DNA from: Dermacoccus abyssi
GTDB lineage: Bacteria > Actinomycetota > Actinomycetes > Actinomycetales > Dermatophilaceae
Assembly: GCF_003515945.1 (NCBI RefSeq)
Contig: NZ_QWLM01000004.1
Location: forward strand, 62,001-126,000
Reading direction: 5' to 3'
Length of the DNA: 64,000 nt
Both the position numbers and the translations under genes were made by a program. The notes beneath the pieces were generated by a model that saw only the letters and a list, made by a program, of their open reading frames with translations, made no database searches and was not told the origin of the DNA. Below are positions 15,561-24,313 of this stretch, one piece after another (the stretch's first letter is position 1; every line of letters begins with the position of its first letter).

Positions 15561-17156
15561 ATGACTGCCCTGCCCGCCGAGCACGACACAGCGCTCGCCG
15601 CCCTGCCCAACGCCCTGCACGTCAAGCCGGGCACCGAGTGGAGTTCGGTCCTCGACCGCGCCGCCACCGCCGCCCCGGAGGCCTTCGGCGAAGGCCGCCT
15701 CAAGAACCTCGTCGGTGGTGAGTGGCTCTCCAACGGCACCGATGAGATGCTGACGAGCCCCGTCGACGGCAGCTCGCTCATCAACCTGCCGAAGCTCTCC
15801 GTCGAGGAGGCTCAGGCCGCAGTCCACGCCGCGACGCAACAGCACCGCGAGTGGCAGGACGTTCCGCTGGCCGAGCGCAAGAAGCGCGTCCTCGCCGCCG
15901 TCGAGGCGATGACCGAGGTGCGCGACGACCTCGCGCTGCTGCTCGCCTGGGAGATCGGCAAGCCGTGGCGCCTGGCCTGCGCCGATGTGGACCGCGCCCT
16001 CGACGGCGTGCGCTGGTACGTCGAGGAGATCGACTCGATGATGGACGGCCGCCGCCCGCTCGAGGGGCCGGTGAGCAACATCGCGAGCTGGAACTACCCG
16101 ATGTCCGTGCTTGTGCACTCCGAGCTCGTGCAGATGCTCGCGGGCAACGCCGTCATCGCGAAGACGCCCTCGCAGGGCGGCGCGACCTGCCTGACGCTCG
16201 CGCACGCGATGATGGCGCGCGAGGGACTGCCTGCGACGCTCATCTCCGGCAGCGGCGCCAACCTCTCCGAGGTGCTCGTGCGCTCACCCGAGATCGGGGC
16301 CATGGCCTTCGTCGGTGGGCGCTCGAACGGCGGCAAGATCGCCGCGCAGCTCGTCGACACCGGCAAGCGCCACATGCTCGAGCAGGAGGGCCTCAACGCC
16401 TGGGGCATCTGGAACTTCTCCGACTGGGAGGGCCTGGCCGCCCACCTCAAGAAGGGCTTCGAGTACGGCAAGCAGCGGTGCACCGCGTACCCGCGCTACG
16501 TTGTGCAACGCGAGCTGGTCGACACGTTCCTCGAGACCTACCTGCCCATCGTGTCGGAGCTGAAGTTCGGCCACCCGCTGGCCGTCGAGAACGACGACGA
16601 CGATCTGCCGGAACTCGACTTCGGCCCGATGATCAGCGCCTCCAAGGCCCGCGAGCTGAGCGAGCAGGTCGACGACGCGATGCACCGCGGCGCCGTGCCG
16701 ATCTACCGTGCCGACGTCGAAGCGCGCGGGCGCTTCCTCGAGGGCCAGGACACCTCGGCCTACGTCGCCCCGACGACGCTGCTGTCGCCCGCAACGGCCA
16801 GCTCGCTCATGCACGCCGAGCCGTTCGGCCCGATCGACACGATCGTCGTCGTCGACACCGAGGCCGAGCTGCTCGCCCAGATGAACGCGTCGAACGGTGC
16901 GCTCGTGGCGAGCCTGGCCTGTGACGACGAGGTGCTCGCACGACGCCTCGCGCGCGAACTGCAGGCGTTCAAGGTCGGCATCAACAAGCCCCGCTCGCGC
17001 GGCGACAAGGCCGAGCCGTTCGGTGGGTACGGCGCCTCGTGGCTCGGCTGCTTCGTCGGCGGCGAACTACTCGTGCAGGCCGTGACCGAGGGGCCCGAGG
17101 GCGAGATGCTCTACGGCAACTTCCCGGAGCACTCGCGCTACCCCGAGCGCAGCTGA
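15561..17156 (+). CDS. Aldehyde dehydrogenase-family protein, 531 aa
   Basis: This is an NAD(P)-dependent aldehyde dehydrogenase fold enzyme. The general base is Glu274 in LEQEGLNAWG and the catalytic nucleophile Cys307 in GKQRCTAYPRYVV, at the expected spacing. The N-terminal ~45 residues precede the standard LVGGEWLSNGTDEMLTSPVDG entry. The Glu motif (EQEG instead of ELGG) and the SNIASWNYPMSVLVHSELVQ segment mark a divergent subfamily. ATG 15561 follows GAGGAGT. It is followed by a terminator-like hairpin, so it is probably transcribed alone. The natural aldehyde is not readable from sequence; succinic semialdehyde or a phenylacetaldehyde-type substrate would be guesses. Confidence 0.87.
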   Translation: MTALPAEHDTALAALPNALHVKPGTEWSSVLDRAATAAPEAFGEGRLKNLVGGEWLSNGTDEMLTSPVDGSSLINLPKLSVEEAQAAVHAATQQHREWQDVPLAERKKRVLAAVEAMTEVRDDLALLLAWEIGKPWRLACADVDRALDGVRWYVEEIDSMMDGRRPLEGPVSNIASWNYPMSVLVHSELVQMLAGNAVIAKTPSQGGATCLTLAHAMMAREGLPATLISGSGANLSEVLVRSPEIGAMAFVGGRSNGGKIAAQLVDTGKRHMLEQEGLNAWGIWNFSDWEGLAAHLKKGFEYGKQRCTAYPRYVVQRELVDTFLETYLPIVSELKFGHPLAVENDDDDLPELDFGPMISASKARELSEQVDDAMHRGAVPIYRADVEARGRFLEGQDTSAYVAPTTLLSPATASSLMHAEPFGPIDTIVVVDTEAELLAQMNASNGALVASLACDDEVLARRLARELQAFKVGINKPRSRGDKAEPFGGYGASWLGCFVGGELLVQAVTEGPEGEMLYGNFPEHSRYPERS

Positions 17157-17173
17157 TCCGTCGCTCTCCCCAC

Positions 17174-17204
17174 GTGCCCTCCGGCCCCTGCGGTCGGAGG
17201 GCAC
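17174..17204 (+). terminator. Terminator of the aldehyde dehydrogenase gene
   Basis: GTGCCCTCCG (17174-17183) and CGGAGGGCAC (17195-17204) form a perfect 10-bp stem with an 11-base loop, 18 bases past the stop codon. A short GTTG follows. Confidence 0.75.
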
Positions 17205-17294
17205 GTTGCATCGCGCGGAAGGGTCGAGCAACGTCCGGCGAACTCTCGGTGAAGCCCCTTGCGTGTCGCTGACGACGTCGGCGACGGTGAGCAC

Positions 17295-18170
17295 GTGAGC
17301 CTCACCGACATCGCGGTCGCCCACCGGGGCGGCGCCGGCCTCGCGCCCGAGAACACCCTCGCCGCGTTCGAGATGTCGCACGCCCTCGGCCTGCGCCTGC
17401 TCGAGACCGATGTCCAGGTGACGAAGGACGGTGTTGCGCTCGCCTTTCACGACGCGACGCTCGCGCGAACGGCCGGGATCGACGCGCGCGTGCGAGATCT
17501 CACGTGGGAGGAACTGCGCGCCGTCCGGGTTGGCGGTGAGCCGATCCAGCGCCTCGACACCCTGCTCGACGCCTTTCCCGACGCGAGTTTCCTCATCGAT
17601 CTCAAGACGGTGCGCGCAGCGGCCCCACTCGTCGACGCCGTGCGCCGCACGCGCAGTGCCGAGCGCGTCTGCGTCGCCGACGGCCGAGACACCTGGCTGC
17701 GCGATGTCGCCGAGACGACCGGCTGCGCGCGTTCGCTCGGCTGGCGCGGCCTGTTGACGCTCATGGGTGCAGCGAAGACGGGCACCCGAGCCCCGCGGCG
17801 CGTGCTTCACGGGGCGTTCGCCGCCCACATCGCCACCCGGCTGGGCGGCATACCGTGGATGGCGGATGCGCGAGCCGCCGCACGCCTGGTCGACATGACG
17901 CACGACGCCGGGCTTCGCCTCGTGACGTGGACCGTCAACGACAGCGCCCAGATGACCCGCTACCTCGACGCGGGCGTCGACTCCGTCATCACCGACCGGC
18001 CCGACCTGCTGCGTGAGGTGCTCGTCGCCCGCGACGCGTGGACGGCGCCCGAAGGTTCGCCGCTCGTGCGCACTCAGCCGAAGCGCACGGCCCCGCTGGA
18101 ACTGACGCGGACGCCGACACGCGCGCCCTCGTCGAGCGTCGCGGCAGTCGGCGCGTCATCGCTCGGATAG
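17295..18170 (+). CDS. Glycerophosphodiester phosphodiesterase, 291 aa
   Basis: GDPD enzymes hydrolyse glycerophosphodiesters to glycerol 3-phosphate and an alcohol. The catalytic first strand is clear: VAHRGGAGLAPENTLAAFE (His-Arg and Glu-Asn), then LLETDVQVTKDGVALAFHDATLART with the metal Glu/Asp and second His, and VTWTVNDSAQMTRYLDAG with SVITDRPDLL at the end of the barrel. GTG 17295 is chosen because the conserved barrel begins a few residues later. The final ~34 residues lie antisense to the 3' end of the convergent ABC gene and have a composition unlike the enzyme, so the functional domain probably ends near residue 250. Confidence 0.88.
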   Translation: MSLTDIAVAHRGGAGLAPENTLAAFEMSHALGLRLLETDVQVTKDGVALAFHDATLARTAGIDARVRDLTWEELRAVRVGGEPIQRLDTLLDAFPDASFLIDLKTVRAAAPLVDAVRRTRSAERVCVADGRDTWLRDVAETTGCARSLGWRGLLTLMGAAKTGTRAPRRVLHGAFAAHIATRLGGIPWMADARAAARLVDMTHDAGLRLVTWTVNDSAQMTRYLDAGVDSVITDRPDLLREVLVARDAWTAPEGSPLVRTQPKRTAPLELTRTPTRAPSSSVAAVGASSLG

Positions 18171-19117
18171 GCGATCGCCTCCAGTTCGCGTCCCGGCAGC
18201 GCGTCGAGGGTGACGCTGACGTGCGTCGCCTCGCCCGACGCCGACACGCGCACGACCCTTCCGGCCAGAGCACCGGGAACATCGACCCCGACGACCCGCA
18301 GGCCACCGCGCCGCAGCGCCCAGGCAGCGCGTTCGAGGCCGAGTCGCTGTGCTTCGTCCGGGGTGAGGTGCGTGGTGAACCCGAGGAAGTCAGCGGTCTC
18401 CTCGTCCACCGGGTGAGCCCAGACCTCGCGCGTCGAGCCGTGCTGAACGATGCGACCGTCGCGCATGATCGCCATGTCGTCCGCGACCGTGAGCGCTTCG
18501 TCGTGATCGTGTGTGACGAAGAGGGCCGTCGCACCCTCGGCGAGCAGAACGGAGCGCAGATCGCCCGCCAGGCGTTCGCGCAGCGAGCGGTCGAGAGCCG
18601 ACAGCGGCTCGTCGAGCAGGAGCAGCCGGGGGCGCGCGGCGAGCGCCCGCGCGAGCGCAACCCGCTGCTGCTGGCCGCCCGAAAGCGTTGCCGGACGGCG
18701 TGATTCGAGCCCCGAGAGGCCGACGAGGTCGAGCAGTTCGGCCACGCGGGGGTCACGGTCGGGAGCGGGTGTGCCCCGTCGCGCCAGCGCGTAGGCGACG
18801 TTGCCTGCCACGTCGAGGTGGCCGAAGAGTTGCCCGTCCTGGAACATGAGCGCGAAGTCGCGTTTGTGGGTGGGCACGCGCGTCACGTCGGTGCCGTCGA
18901 AGGCGATGCGACCGGCCCCGAGCGCCTGCAGACCGGCGACGGCGCGCAGGAGCGTCGACTTGCCGCACCCGCTCGGGCCGAGCACGGCGAGCACGCGCCC
19001 GCGCGGCAGCGTGAGGGAGACGTCGTCGAGTGCGGGCGTGGCGTTGCCGGCGAAGGTGACGCGGGCGTCCGTCACCTCGAGGCCGCCGGCCTCCTCCCGA
19101 TCGTGGGACTGCGTCAT
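18074..19117 (-). CDS. thiQ: Thiamine-type ABC transporter ATP-binding protein, 347 aa
   Basis: This is the nucleotide-binding subunit of an importer of the sulfate/iron/thiamine class. Walker A is GPSGCGKST, Q-loop ALMFQDGQLFGHLDV, signature LSGGQQQRVALARAL, Walker B LLLLDEPLSALDR, H-loop LFVTHDHDEAL. About 110 C-terminal residues after the ATPase form a TOBE-like regulatory region. ATG 19117 overlaps the permease stop (ATGA). The three-gene cluster is preceded by a TPP riboswitch, which is the basis for calling the substrate thiamine or a precursor. It overlaps the converging GDPD gene by 97 bases at its 3' end. Confidence 0.87.
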   Translation of the reverse strand: MTQSHDREEAGGLEVTDARVTFAGNATPALDDVSLTLPRGRVLAVLGPSGCGKSTLLRAVAGLQALGAGRIAFDGTDVTRVPTHKRDFALMFQDGQLFGHLDVAGNVAYALARRGTPAPDRDPRVAELLDLVGLSGLESRRPATLSGGQQQRVALARALAARPRLLLLDEPLSALDRSLRERLAGDLRSVLLAEGATALFVTHDHDEALTVADDMAIMRDGRIVQHGSTREVWAHPVDEETADFLGFTTHLTPDEAQRLGLERAAWALRRGGLRVVGVDVPGALAGRVVRVSASGEATHVSVTLDALPGRELEAIAYPSDDAPTAATLDEGARVGVRVSSSGAVRFG

Positions 19118-20811
19118 CCGTCCATCCTTCCCGCGGCGCTGCCGCCGATGCGTTCCACGGCGGCCATGACGAGGGCTGTCACCGTCGCGAGCAACACGGA
19201 AGCTGCCATCGCGGCGCCGAAGTTGCCCGCGCCGGGGCGGCCGAGGAGTTGATAGATGAGCACCGGTAGCGTCGGCGATTCGGGCTGGGCGAGAAACGCC
19301 GTCGCCCCGAACTCGCCGAGCGAGACGGCGAGGGCGAACCCCGCCGCGGCGACGAAGGGACGCCACAGGTGTGGCAGGTCGGCCGTCATCCAGGCGCGCA
19401 ACGGGCTCGCGCCGAGGGCGGCCGCGGCTTCACGCGACCTCGGGTCGAGCGAGCGCAGCACGGGTACGAGCGTGCGCACGACGAGCGGCAGCGCGACGGT
19501 GGCCTGCGCGATCGGGATGAGGATCGGCGAGCTGCGCAGATCGAGCGGCGGACGGTCGAGGGTGAGAAGGAAACCGAAGCCGACCGTCACGGCCGAGACG
19601 CCGAGCGGCAGCATGAACGCAGCGTCGAGGCCCGCAATGACGCGGCGGCCGCGCGGCGTGCGAGCCCGCCACGAGACGACGACCGACACCATGACGCCGA
19701 GCGCGAGCGCCAGCAGAGCCGCGTCGAGGGCGATGCGCCACGAAACCGAGAGGGCGGCCAGGGCGGCCAGTTCTCCGCCGAGCGCGCGGTAGTGCACGAG
19801 GGACCAGCCGTCGCCGTCACGCAGCGAGCGCAGGACGAGGGTGAAGAGGGGTGTGACGACGAGAGCCAAGGCGAAGAGGGTGGCAGCGAGCGCCGGGGCG
19901 TCGGATCGGGTGACTCGGCGCGGCTCGTCGGCCACCGCGACGCCGCGGCGCACAACGGAATCACTGCGCCGCAGACCCGAGCGGGCCCGCTCGGCGCCGA
20001 GCAGCAACAGCGCGACGAGGACGAACTGCACGGTCGAGAGCACCGCGGCGGCGCGCAGGTCGAGGAACTCGACCGTGAGCGAGTAGATCTCGGTCTCGAG
20101 CGTCGCGTAACGCAGCCCGCCGAGCATGAGCACGATGCCGAACGCCGTCGAACAGAAGAGGAACACGACCGTCGCGGCACTGACGACGGCGGGACGCAAC
20201 GCCGGCCACGTCACCGTCCGGAAGACCTGGGCGGGCGATGCTCCGAGGCCGGCTGCCGCCTGCGCGGTGCGCGGATCGAGGGAGGCCCACATCGGCCCGA
20301 CCGTGCGCACGACGACGGAGATGTTGAAGAACACCATCGCGAGCAGCACCGGCTGCCACGTTCCGTCCCACCCCAGCGCCGCGAGCGGCCCGCCGGGGGC
20401 GAACAGCGAGCGGAATGCCACGCCGACGACGACCGTCGGCAACACGAACGGCAGGACGACGAGGGCGCGCCACAGCCCCGCCAGCGGCACCCGCAAGCGG
20501 TAGAGCACGTGCGCGACGGGCAGCCCGAGCGCCACCGAGCAGCAGGTCGCGAGCGCCGCCATCCACAGCGTGAACCACAGCACGCGCAGGGTGCGCGGGC
20601 GGGTGACGACGTCCCAGGCACCCGCGAGGTCAACGCCCCCACCGTCGCCCGTGACGCCGCGCACCGCCATCGCGAGAACCGGCCACGCGAAGAAGATGCC
20701 GAGGAAGACGAGCGGCACCGCGGCGAGCAACGCGAGCACGAGCACGCGCGGGAGGGACGAGGTTCCCGCGCGTGCTCGTGCTGCCGGCGCAGCGACGCCG
20801 TCACGGCTCAC
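19114..20811 (-). CDS. thiP: Thiamine-type ABC transporter permease, fused two-domain, 565 aa
   Basis: This is a long permease with two tandem binding-protein-dependent transport domains, as in ThiP and FbpB. The first half contains VLPFVLPTVVVGVAFRSLF and the EAA-like AAAGLGASPAQVFRTVTWPA. The second repeats AAALGASPLRAWMTADLPHL after about 250 residues. Roughly twelve membrane segments are expected. GTG 20811 overlaps the stop of the binding-protein gene (GTGA) and is followed by a cytosolic lead of about 20 residues. Upstream in-frame methionines lie within the thiB gene and are rejected. It forms the membrane pore of the riboswitch-controlled transporter. Confidence 0.88.
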   Translation of the reverse strand: MSRDGVAAPAARARAGTSSLPRVLVLALLAAVPLVFLGIFFAWPVLAMAVRGVTGDGGGVDLAGAWDVVTRPRTLRVLWFTLWMAALATCCSVALGLPVAHVLYRLRVPLAGLWRALVVLPFVLPTVVVGVAFRSLFAPGGPLAALGWDGTWQPVLLAMVFFNISVVVRTVGPMWASLDPRTAQAAAGLGASPAQVFRTVTWPALRPAVVSAATVVFLFCSTAFGIVLMLGGLRYATLETEIYSLTVEFLDLRAAAVLSTVQFVLVALLLLGAERARSGLRRSDSVVRRGVAVADEPRRVTRSDAPALAATLFALALVVTPLFTLVLRSLRDGDGWSLVHYRALGGELAALAALSVSWRIALDAALLALALGVMVSVVVSWRARTPRGRRVIAGLDAAFMLPLGVSAVTVGFGFLLTLDRPPLDLRSSPILIPIAQATVALPLVVRTLVPVLRSLDPRSREAAAALGASPLRAWMTADLPHLWRPFVAAAGFALAVSLGEFGATAFLAQPESPTLPVLIYQLLGRPGAGNFGAAMAASVLLATVTALVMAAVERIGGSAAGRMDG

Positions 20812-21926
20812 TTCGACGTGACGTCCTTCCACTGCGTCAGCCACGTCTGGCGCTTCTCGTCGATCTGCGCCGGCGAGACGTCGATCGTCTTCTCGGCGGG
20901 TTTCACCGTCTTCGCCCACTCGGGCGGCAGCTCGACCGAGGAGTCGACCGGGAAGACGTACATCGAGTTCGGCAGCGACTTCTGGAAGCTCTTGCCGTTC
21001 ATGAAGTCGATGAACGCCTTGGCGCCCTCGGGGTTCTTCGCGCCCTTGATGACGCCCGCGTACTCGTTCGAGCGGAAGCACGTGTTGCCGAGCGCCGACG
21101 TCGTCGACTTGCCCGAACCGTCCACCGTGAACGCCGGCGAACTGTCGTAGCTGACGACGATCGGGCGGCTGCCCTTGCCCTCACCGGCCGTGTAGTCGAC
21201 GTTCCAGGCGTCGCTCCAGCCCGACGTCAGCTTGAGGCCGTTGCTCATGAGCTTCGTCCAGTACGGCTTCCAGCCGTTCTCGCCGTACTTGCCGACCGTG
21301 GCGAGGAAGAACGCCATGCCGGGCGAACTCGACGAGGCGCCTGGCGCCACCATGAGGTTCTTGTACTCCGGCTTCGTCAGGTCGTCGAGGCTCGCCGGCT
21401 TCTTCTTGTTGTTCTTCGTGAACCACGCGTCGTCGACGTTGACGCACACCGACGCCGTGTCGATGGGCGACAGCACGCCCTTGCCCTGGCCGTCCGGCAG
21501 GTCGTACGTCGACGTCGACGTAGCGGCAGCCTTCGACGTGTACGGCTCGAGCACGCCCTCCTTCGTCACCCGCGACGCGAACGTGTTGTCGATGCCGAAG
21601 ACGACGTCGCCCGTCGGATTGTTCTTCGCGAGCACCAACTTGTTGGCCAGGGTGCCCGCGTCGCCCGACTTCGACACCTTCACGGTGTAGCCGGTCTGCT
21701 TCATGAACTCGTCCATGACGGCTTTGTCGGGCGCCCAGGACTCGTGGGTCACGAGCGTCACCGTCTTGCTCTTCGCATCCGACGCTGACGCCGACGACTT
21801 CGTCTTCGTGTCACTGACGCTGCACGCCGACGTCGCCAACACCGCAACACCGGCCACCAGCGCAGCGACCGTCGTCGGCACGGGGTGGGAACCACCCGTC
21901 CGCTCGGTCACGTGGAACTTGCTCAT
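20808..21926 (-). CDS. thiB: Thiamine ABC transporter substrate-binding lipoprotein, 372 aa
   Basis: This is an extracytoplasmic type II binding protein of the ThiB/iron family. A lipoprotein signal is visible (VAALVAGVAVLATSACSV). The mature part contains KTVTLVTHESWAPDKAVMDE, GDVVFGIDNTFASRV and KGVLSPIDTASVCVNVDDAW, in line with thiamine-binding proteins. ATG 21926 is chosen because GAGGAGGAC sits eight bases upstream; an earlier ATG at 21986 adds a basic stretch without a ribosome site. It is the first gene of the minus-strand operon, directly downstream of the TPP riboswitch, so expression should fall when thiamine pyrophosphate is plentiful. Confidence 0.9.
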   Translation of the reverse strand: MSKFHVTERTGGSHPVPTTVAALVAGVAVLATSACSVSDTKTKSSASASDAKSKTVTLVTHESWAPDKAVMDEFMKQTGYTVKVSKSGDAGTLANKLVLAKNNPTGDVVFGIDNTFASRVTKEGVLEPYTSKAAATSTSTYDLPDGQGKGVLSPIDTASVCVNVDDAWFTKNNKKKPASLDDLTKPEYKNLMVAPGASSSSPGMAFFLATVGKYGENGWKPYWTKLMSNGLKLTSGWSDAWNVDYTAGEGKGSRPIVVSYDSSPAFTVDGSGKSTTSALGNTCFRSNEYAGVIKGAKNPEGAKAFIDFMNGKSFQKSLPNSMYVFPVDSSVELPPEWAKTVKPAEKTIDVSPAQIDEKRQTWLTQWKDVTSK

Positions 21927-22002
21927 CACGACGTCCTCCTCACCTCGAGTGAGGGACCACGTCCGCAAGCGGCACGAGCCGCGCACGAGCGGGTGAGTCT
22001 CG

Positions 22003-22095
22003 ACTTCCTCCGCCGGTGCTAACCGGTTCAGGTTCGAGGGTTTGGTGCCCTACCTCGGCACGATCTCAGCGCAACGTGCGCTCCCCTGTCGTTCG
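22003..22095 (-). promoter_or_regulatory. TPP riboswitch (THI element)
   Basis: Reading the minus strand from about 22095, the conserved parts appear in order: ACAGGGGAGCGC, GCGCTGAGA, ACCCTCGAACCTGAACCGG, TTAGCACCGGCGGAGGAAG. The CTGAGA and ACCCTYGAACCTGA blocks are the thiamine-pyrophosphate-binding cores. It lies about 80 bases upstream of the thiB start and should repress the transporter at high TPP, either by termination or by hiding the ribosome site. Confidence 0.93.
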
Positions 22096-22202
22096 CAGGC
22101 GACATTACACGTCGACCAATCGGCCCGCACGACTGGCGAACACACAACACCGCCTGCGAATATGGGAACAAGACACTTACCACCCTTGGAAGGGGAGACA
22201 AC

Positions 22203-22538
22203 ATGGGCAACCTCGTCTGGAAGGTACTCAGCCTCGGCGCCGGAATCGTCGCCAGCAAGGCAGCCACCACCGTCGCGACCAAGGGCTGGAAGACCGCCAC
22301 CGGCAAGAGCCCGCGTAGCGCCAAAGACCCGAACGCCGGCATCCTCGAAGCCGCCATCTACGCCGCCATCTCCACCGGCGCCCTCGTCGCCGCCAAGATG
22401 TACGCCGAGCGCCGCGCAGCCGACTACTACACCAAGTCCGCCGGCCACCCGCCGCAGGCGCTCGTCAAGCGCGCCGAGGAAGAGGCCAAGGAAGCCAAGA
22501 AGGGCAAGAGCCAGGCGCCTGTCGTCGTCATGAAGTGA
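22203..22538 (+). CDS. DUF4235 domain protein, 111 aa
   Basis: This small actinobacterial protein begins MGNLVWKVLSLGAGIVASKA, has a second hydrophobic segment at about residues 53-70 (AAIYAAISTGALVAAKMYAE) and ends in a highly charged tail rich in Lys, Glu and Arg. This matches the DUF4235 pattern (two membrane-associated helices plus charged tail). GGAAGGGGAGAC precedes the ATG. It is divergent from the thiamine operon and followed by a very long palindrome. The family has no established function. Confidence 0.85.
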   Translation: MGNLVWKVLSLGAGIVASKAATTVATKGWKTATGKSPRSAKDPNAGILEAAIYAAISTGALVAAKMYAERRAADYYTKSAGHPPQALVKRAEEEAKEAKKGKSQAPVVVMK

Positions 22539-22546
22539 TTCCCTTC

Positions 22547-22608
22547 GTGCTGTCGCACCGAGCGTGGCGGCCTCGCAGGCTCGGCCGTCACGCTCGGTGC
22601 GACAGCAC
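22547..22608. repeat. Large palindromic repeat (terminator-like), related to the 40113-40220 repeats
   Basis: The 20-base arms 22547-22566 and 22589-22608 are perfect reverse complements (left arm GTGCTGTCGCACCGAGCGTG), and the interior GGCCTCGCAGGCTCGGCC adds further pairing. It follows the DUF4235 gene by eight bases and can terminate transcription. The motifs TGTCGCACCGAG and GGCCGAGCCTGCGAGGCCG recur near 40180-40213, so this is a dispersed element and not a one-off terminator. Confidence 0.8.
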
Positions 22609-22786
22609 TCGGGGGAGTCCGCTTCCAGCGGGGTCGCGCACTCAAGGAGTGTTGCGGCCCCGTTGCCGTACCCGGCGCTCATGCCGCGGGTCTTTTCTCC
22701 CCCTTCGGGGTGAAGTGTTACGACGCGTCATGACGGGAGTTTTCGCGTTCCTTCCGCCGCACCGCGACGCGCTGTAGCGTCATCGC

Positions 22787-24313
22787 ATGACGACGACGTC
22801 CGCGGGTGAAAACCCCACCAACAGCGGCCCCCACGAGGGCGTTCCCGGCGCGTTCTCCGCGTACCGCGACTACATCCCCGCCACCGAGGGTGTGCACGAT
22901 GAATCCGTCACCGCCGACGCCAAGATGCGGCCCGACTACTGCACCGTCCTCGGCAGCATCGAAGCCCTCGGCTCCGAACGCCTCACCGCGCGCCTCCGGG
23001 AAACCGCCGATGACCTCGAAGAACTGGGCGTCACGATCAACTCCAAGGACGGCAACCGCCCCTACCCCATCGACATCGCGCCCCGCATCATCACCGCCGA
23101 ACGCTGGGCCGAGATCAGCGCAGGCCTCGAACAGCGCGTGCGCGCGCACGAGCTGTTCCTGCGTGACGTCTACGGCCCGGGCGAAATCCTCAAAGCCGGC
23201 CGCATCGACCGCGAGGTCCTGCGCCGCGCGCCCGGATACTCCAAGGACGGCCACAAGGTGCCCGAAGGGTTCGTCCGCGCCGGCCTGTGCGGGCTCGACC
23301 TCGTCTCCCCCTCCGCCGGCGAGTGGATCGTCCTGGAGGACAACCTGCGGATGCCCGGTGGGCTCGGCATGAGTCACATCAACCGGCGCATCCTCGAAGA
23401 CCACTTCGCCGAGATCCTGCCCACGCCCGGCAAACTGCGTCACCCCCGCGAGGCCTACCCCATCATGCGCGAAGCCTTCCTCGCGGCAGCAGCTCTCGTC
23501 GAGGGCGCAGACGCCGACGACGACTTCGGCCTGTGCATGGTCTCCCCCGGTGAAACCGACACCACGTGGTACGAGCAGAACCTCGTCAGTGGCGAAATCG
23601 GCGCGGCCCTCGTCACCGCCGACAAACTGCTCGTCGACGACGGCATCCTCTACCGCCTCGACGGTGACCATCGCCACCGCGTCCACCTCCTCAACCCGCG
23701 GATGGGCGAGGAGGAACTGTTCGGCTCCGAGGGCGCCGACGGGCTCAAGCTCGGGGAGACACTGCGCGACGTCATGGCTGCCGGTGCCGTCACCATCATC
23801 AACGCCCCCGGCAACGGTCTCGCCGACGACAAGGCCGTCTACGCCCTCGTGCCCGACATGATCGATTTCTACCTCGGCGAGGAACCCCTCATCGGCCAGG
23901 TGCCGACGTTGCTGTGCTCCGACGAGAAGCAGCGCGAGGAGGTCCTCGACCGGCTCGACGAGCTCGTCGTCAAGCCCATCGACGGCTACGGCGGCACCGG
24001 CATCACCGTCGGTCCCGAGTGCTCCGAGGACGAACTCGAGGAGCGACGCAGCGAAATCCGAGAGACGCCGGCGCGGTTCGTCGCGCAGGACATCATCCCG
24101 CTCTCCACACTGCCGACGCTCTCCGACGGAGCATTCGCACCCAGTCACGTCGATCTGCGAGCCTTCGTCATGCAACGCCCGGACCCGGACGACCCCTCGC
24201 GCACGATCGCCCAGACGGCGCCCACCGCGATGACGCGAGTCGCTCCGGTGGGCACGATGATCGTCAACGTCTCCGCGGGCGGAGGCGGGAAGGACACCTG
24301 GATCAAGTCGTGA
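22787..24313 (+). CDS. Circularly permuted ATP-grasp family protein, 508 aa
   Basis: This belongs to the circularly permuted ATP-grasp type 2 family (formerly DUF404/DUF407), predicted to form amide or peptide bonds using ATP. Visible blocks are RVRAHELFLRDVYGPGEILKAG, then AGLCGLDLVSPSAGEW, EDNLRMPGGLGMSHINRRI, MVSPGETDTTWYEQ, GNGLADDKAVYALVPDMIDF, then VVKPIDGYGGTGITVGPE with SHVDLRAFVM and ATP-binding Lys. Genomes usually pair it with an alpha-E (DUF403) protein and a transglutaminase; here it is instead coupled to an S9 peptidase, whose GTG overlaps its stop. Substrate is unknown. Confidence 0.85.
   Translation: MTTTSAGENPTNSGPHEGVPGAFSAYRDYIPATEGVHDESVTADAKMRPDYCTVLGSIEALGSERLTARLRETADDLEELGVTINSKDGNRPYPIDIAPRIITAERWAEISAGLEQRVRAHELFLRDVYGPGEILKAGRIDREVLRRAPGYSKDGHKVPEGFVRAGLCGLDLVSPSAGEWIVLEDNLRMPGGLGMSHINRRILEDHFAEILPTPGKLRHPREAYPIMREAFLAAAALVEGADADDDFGLCMVSPGETDTTWYEQNLVSGEIGAALVTADKLLVDDGILYRLDGDHRHRVHLLNPRMGEEELFGSEGADGLKLGETLRDVMAAGAVTIINAPGNGLADDKAVYALVPDMIDFYLGEEPLIGQVPTLLCSDEKQREEVLDRLDELVVKPIDGYGGTGITVGPECSEDELEERRSEIRETPARFVAQDIIPLSTLPTLSDGAFAPSHVDLRAFVMQRPDPDDPSRTIAQTAPTAMTRVAPVGTMIVNVSAGGGGKDTWIKS

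Noticed and set aside
19369-21150. Long plus-strand frame across the thiamine transporter genes
   Set aside because: It is low-complexity (Arg/Glu/Asp/Gln) and antisense to clear ThiP and ThiB proteins.
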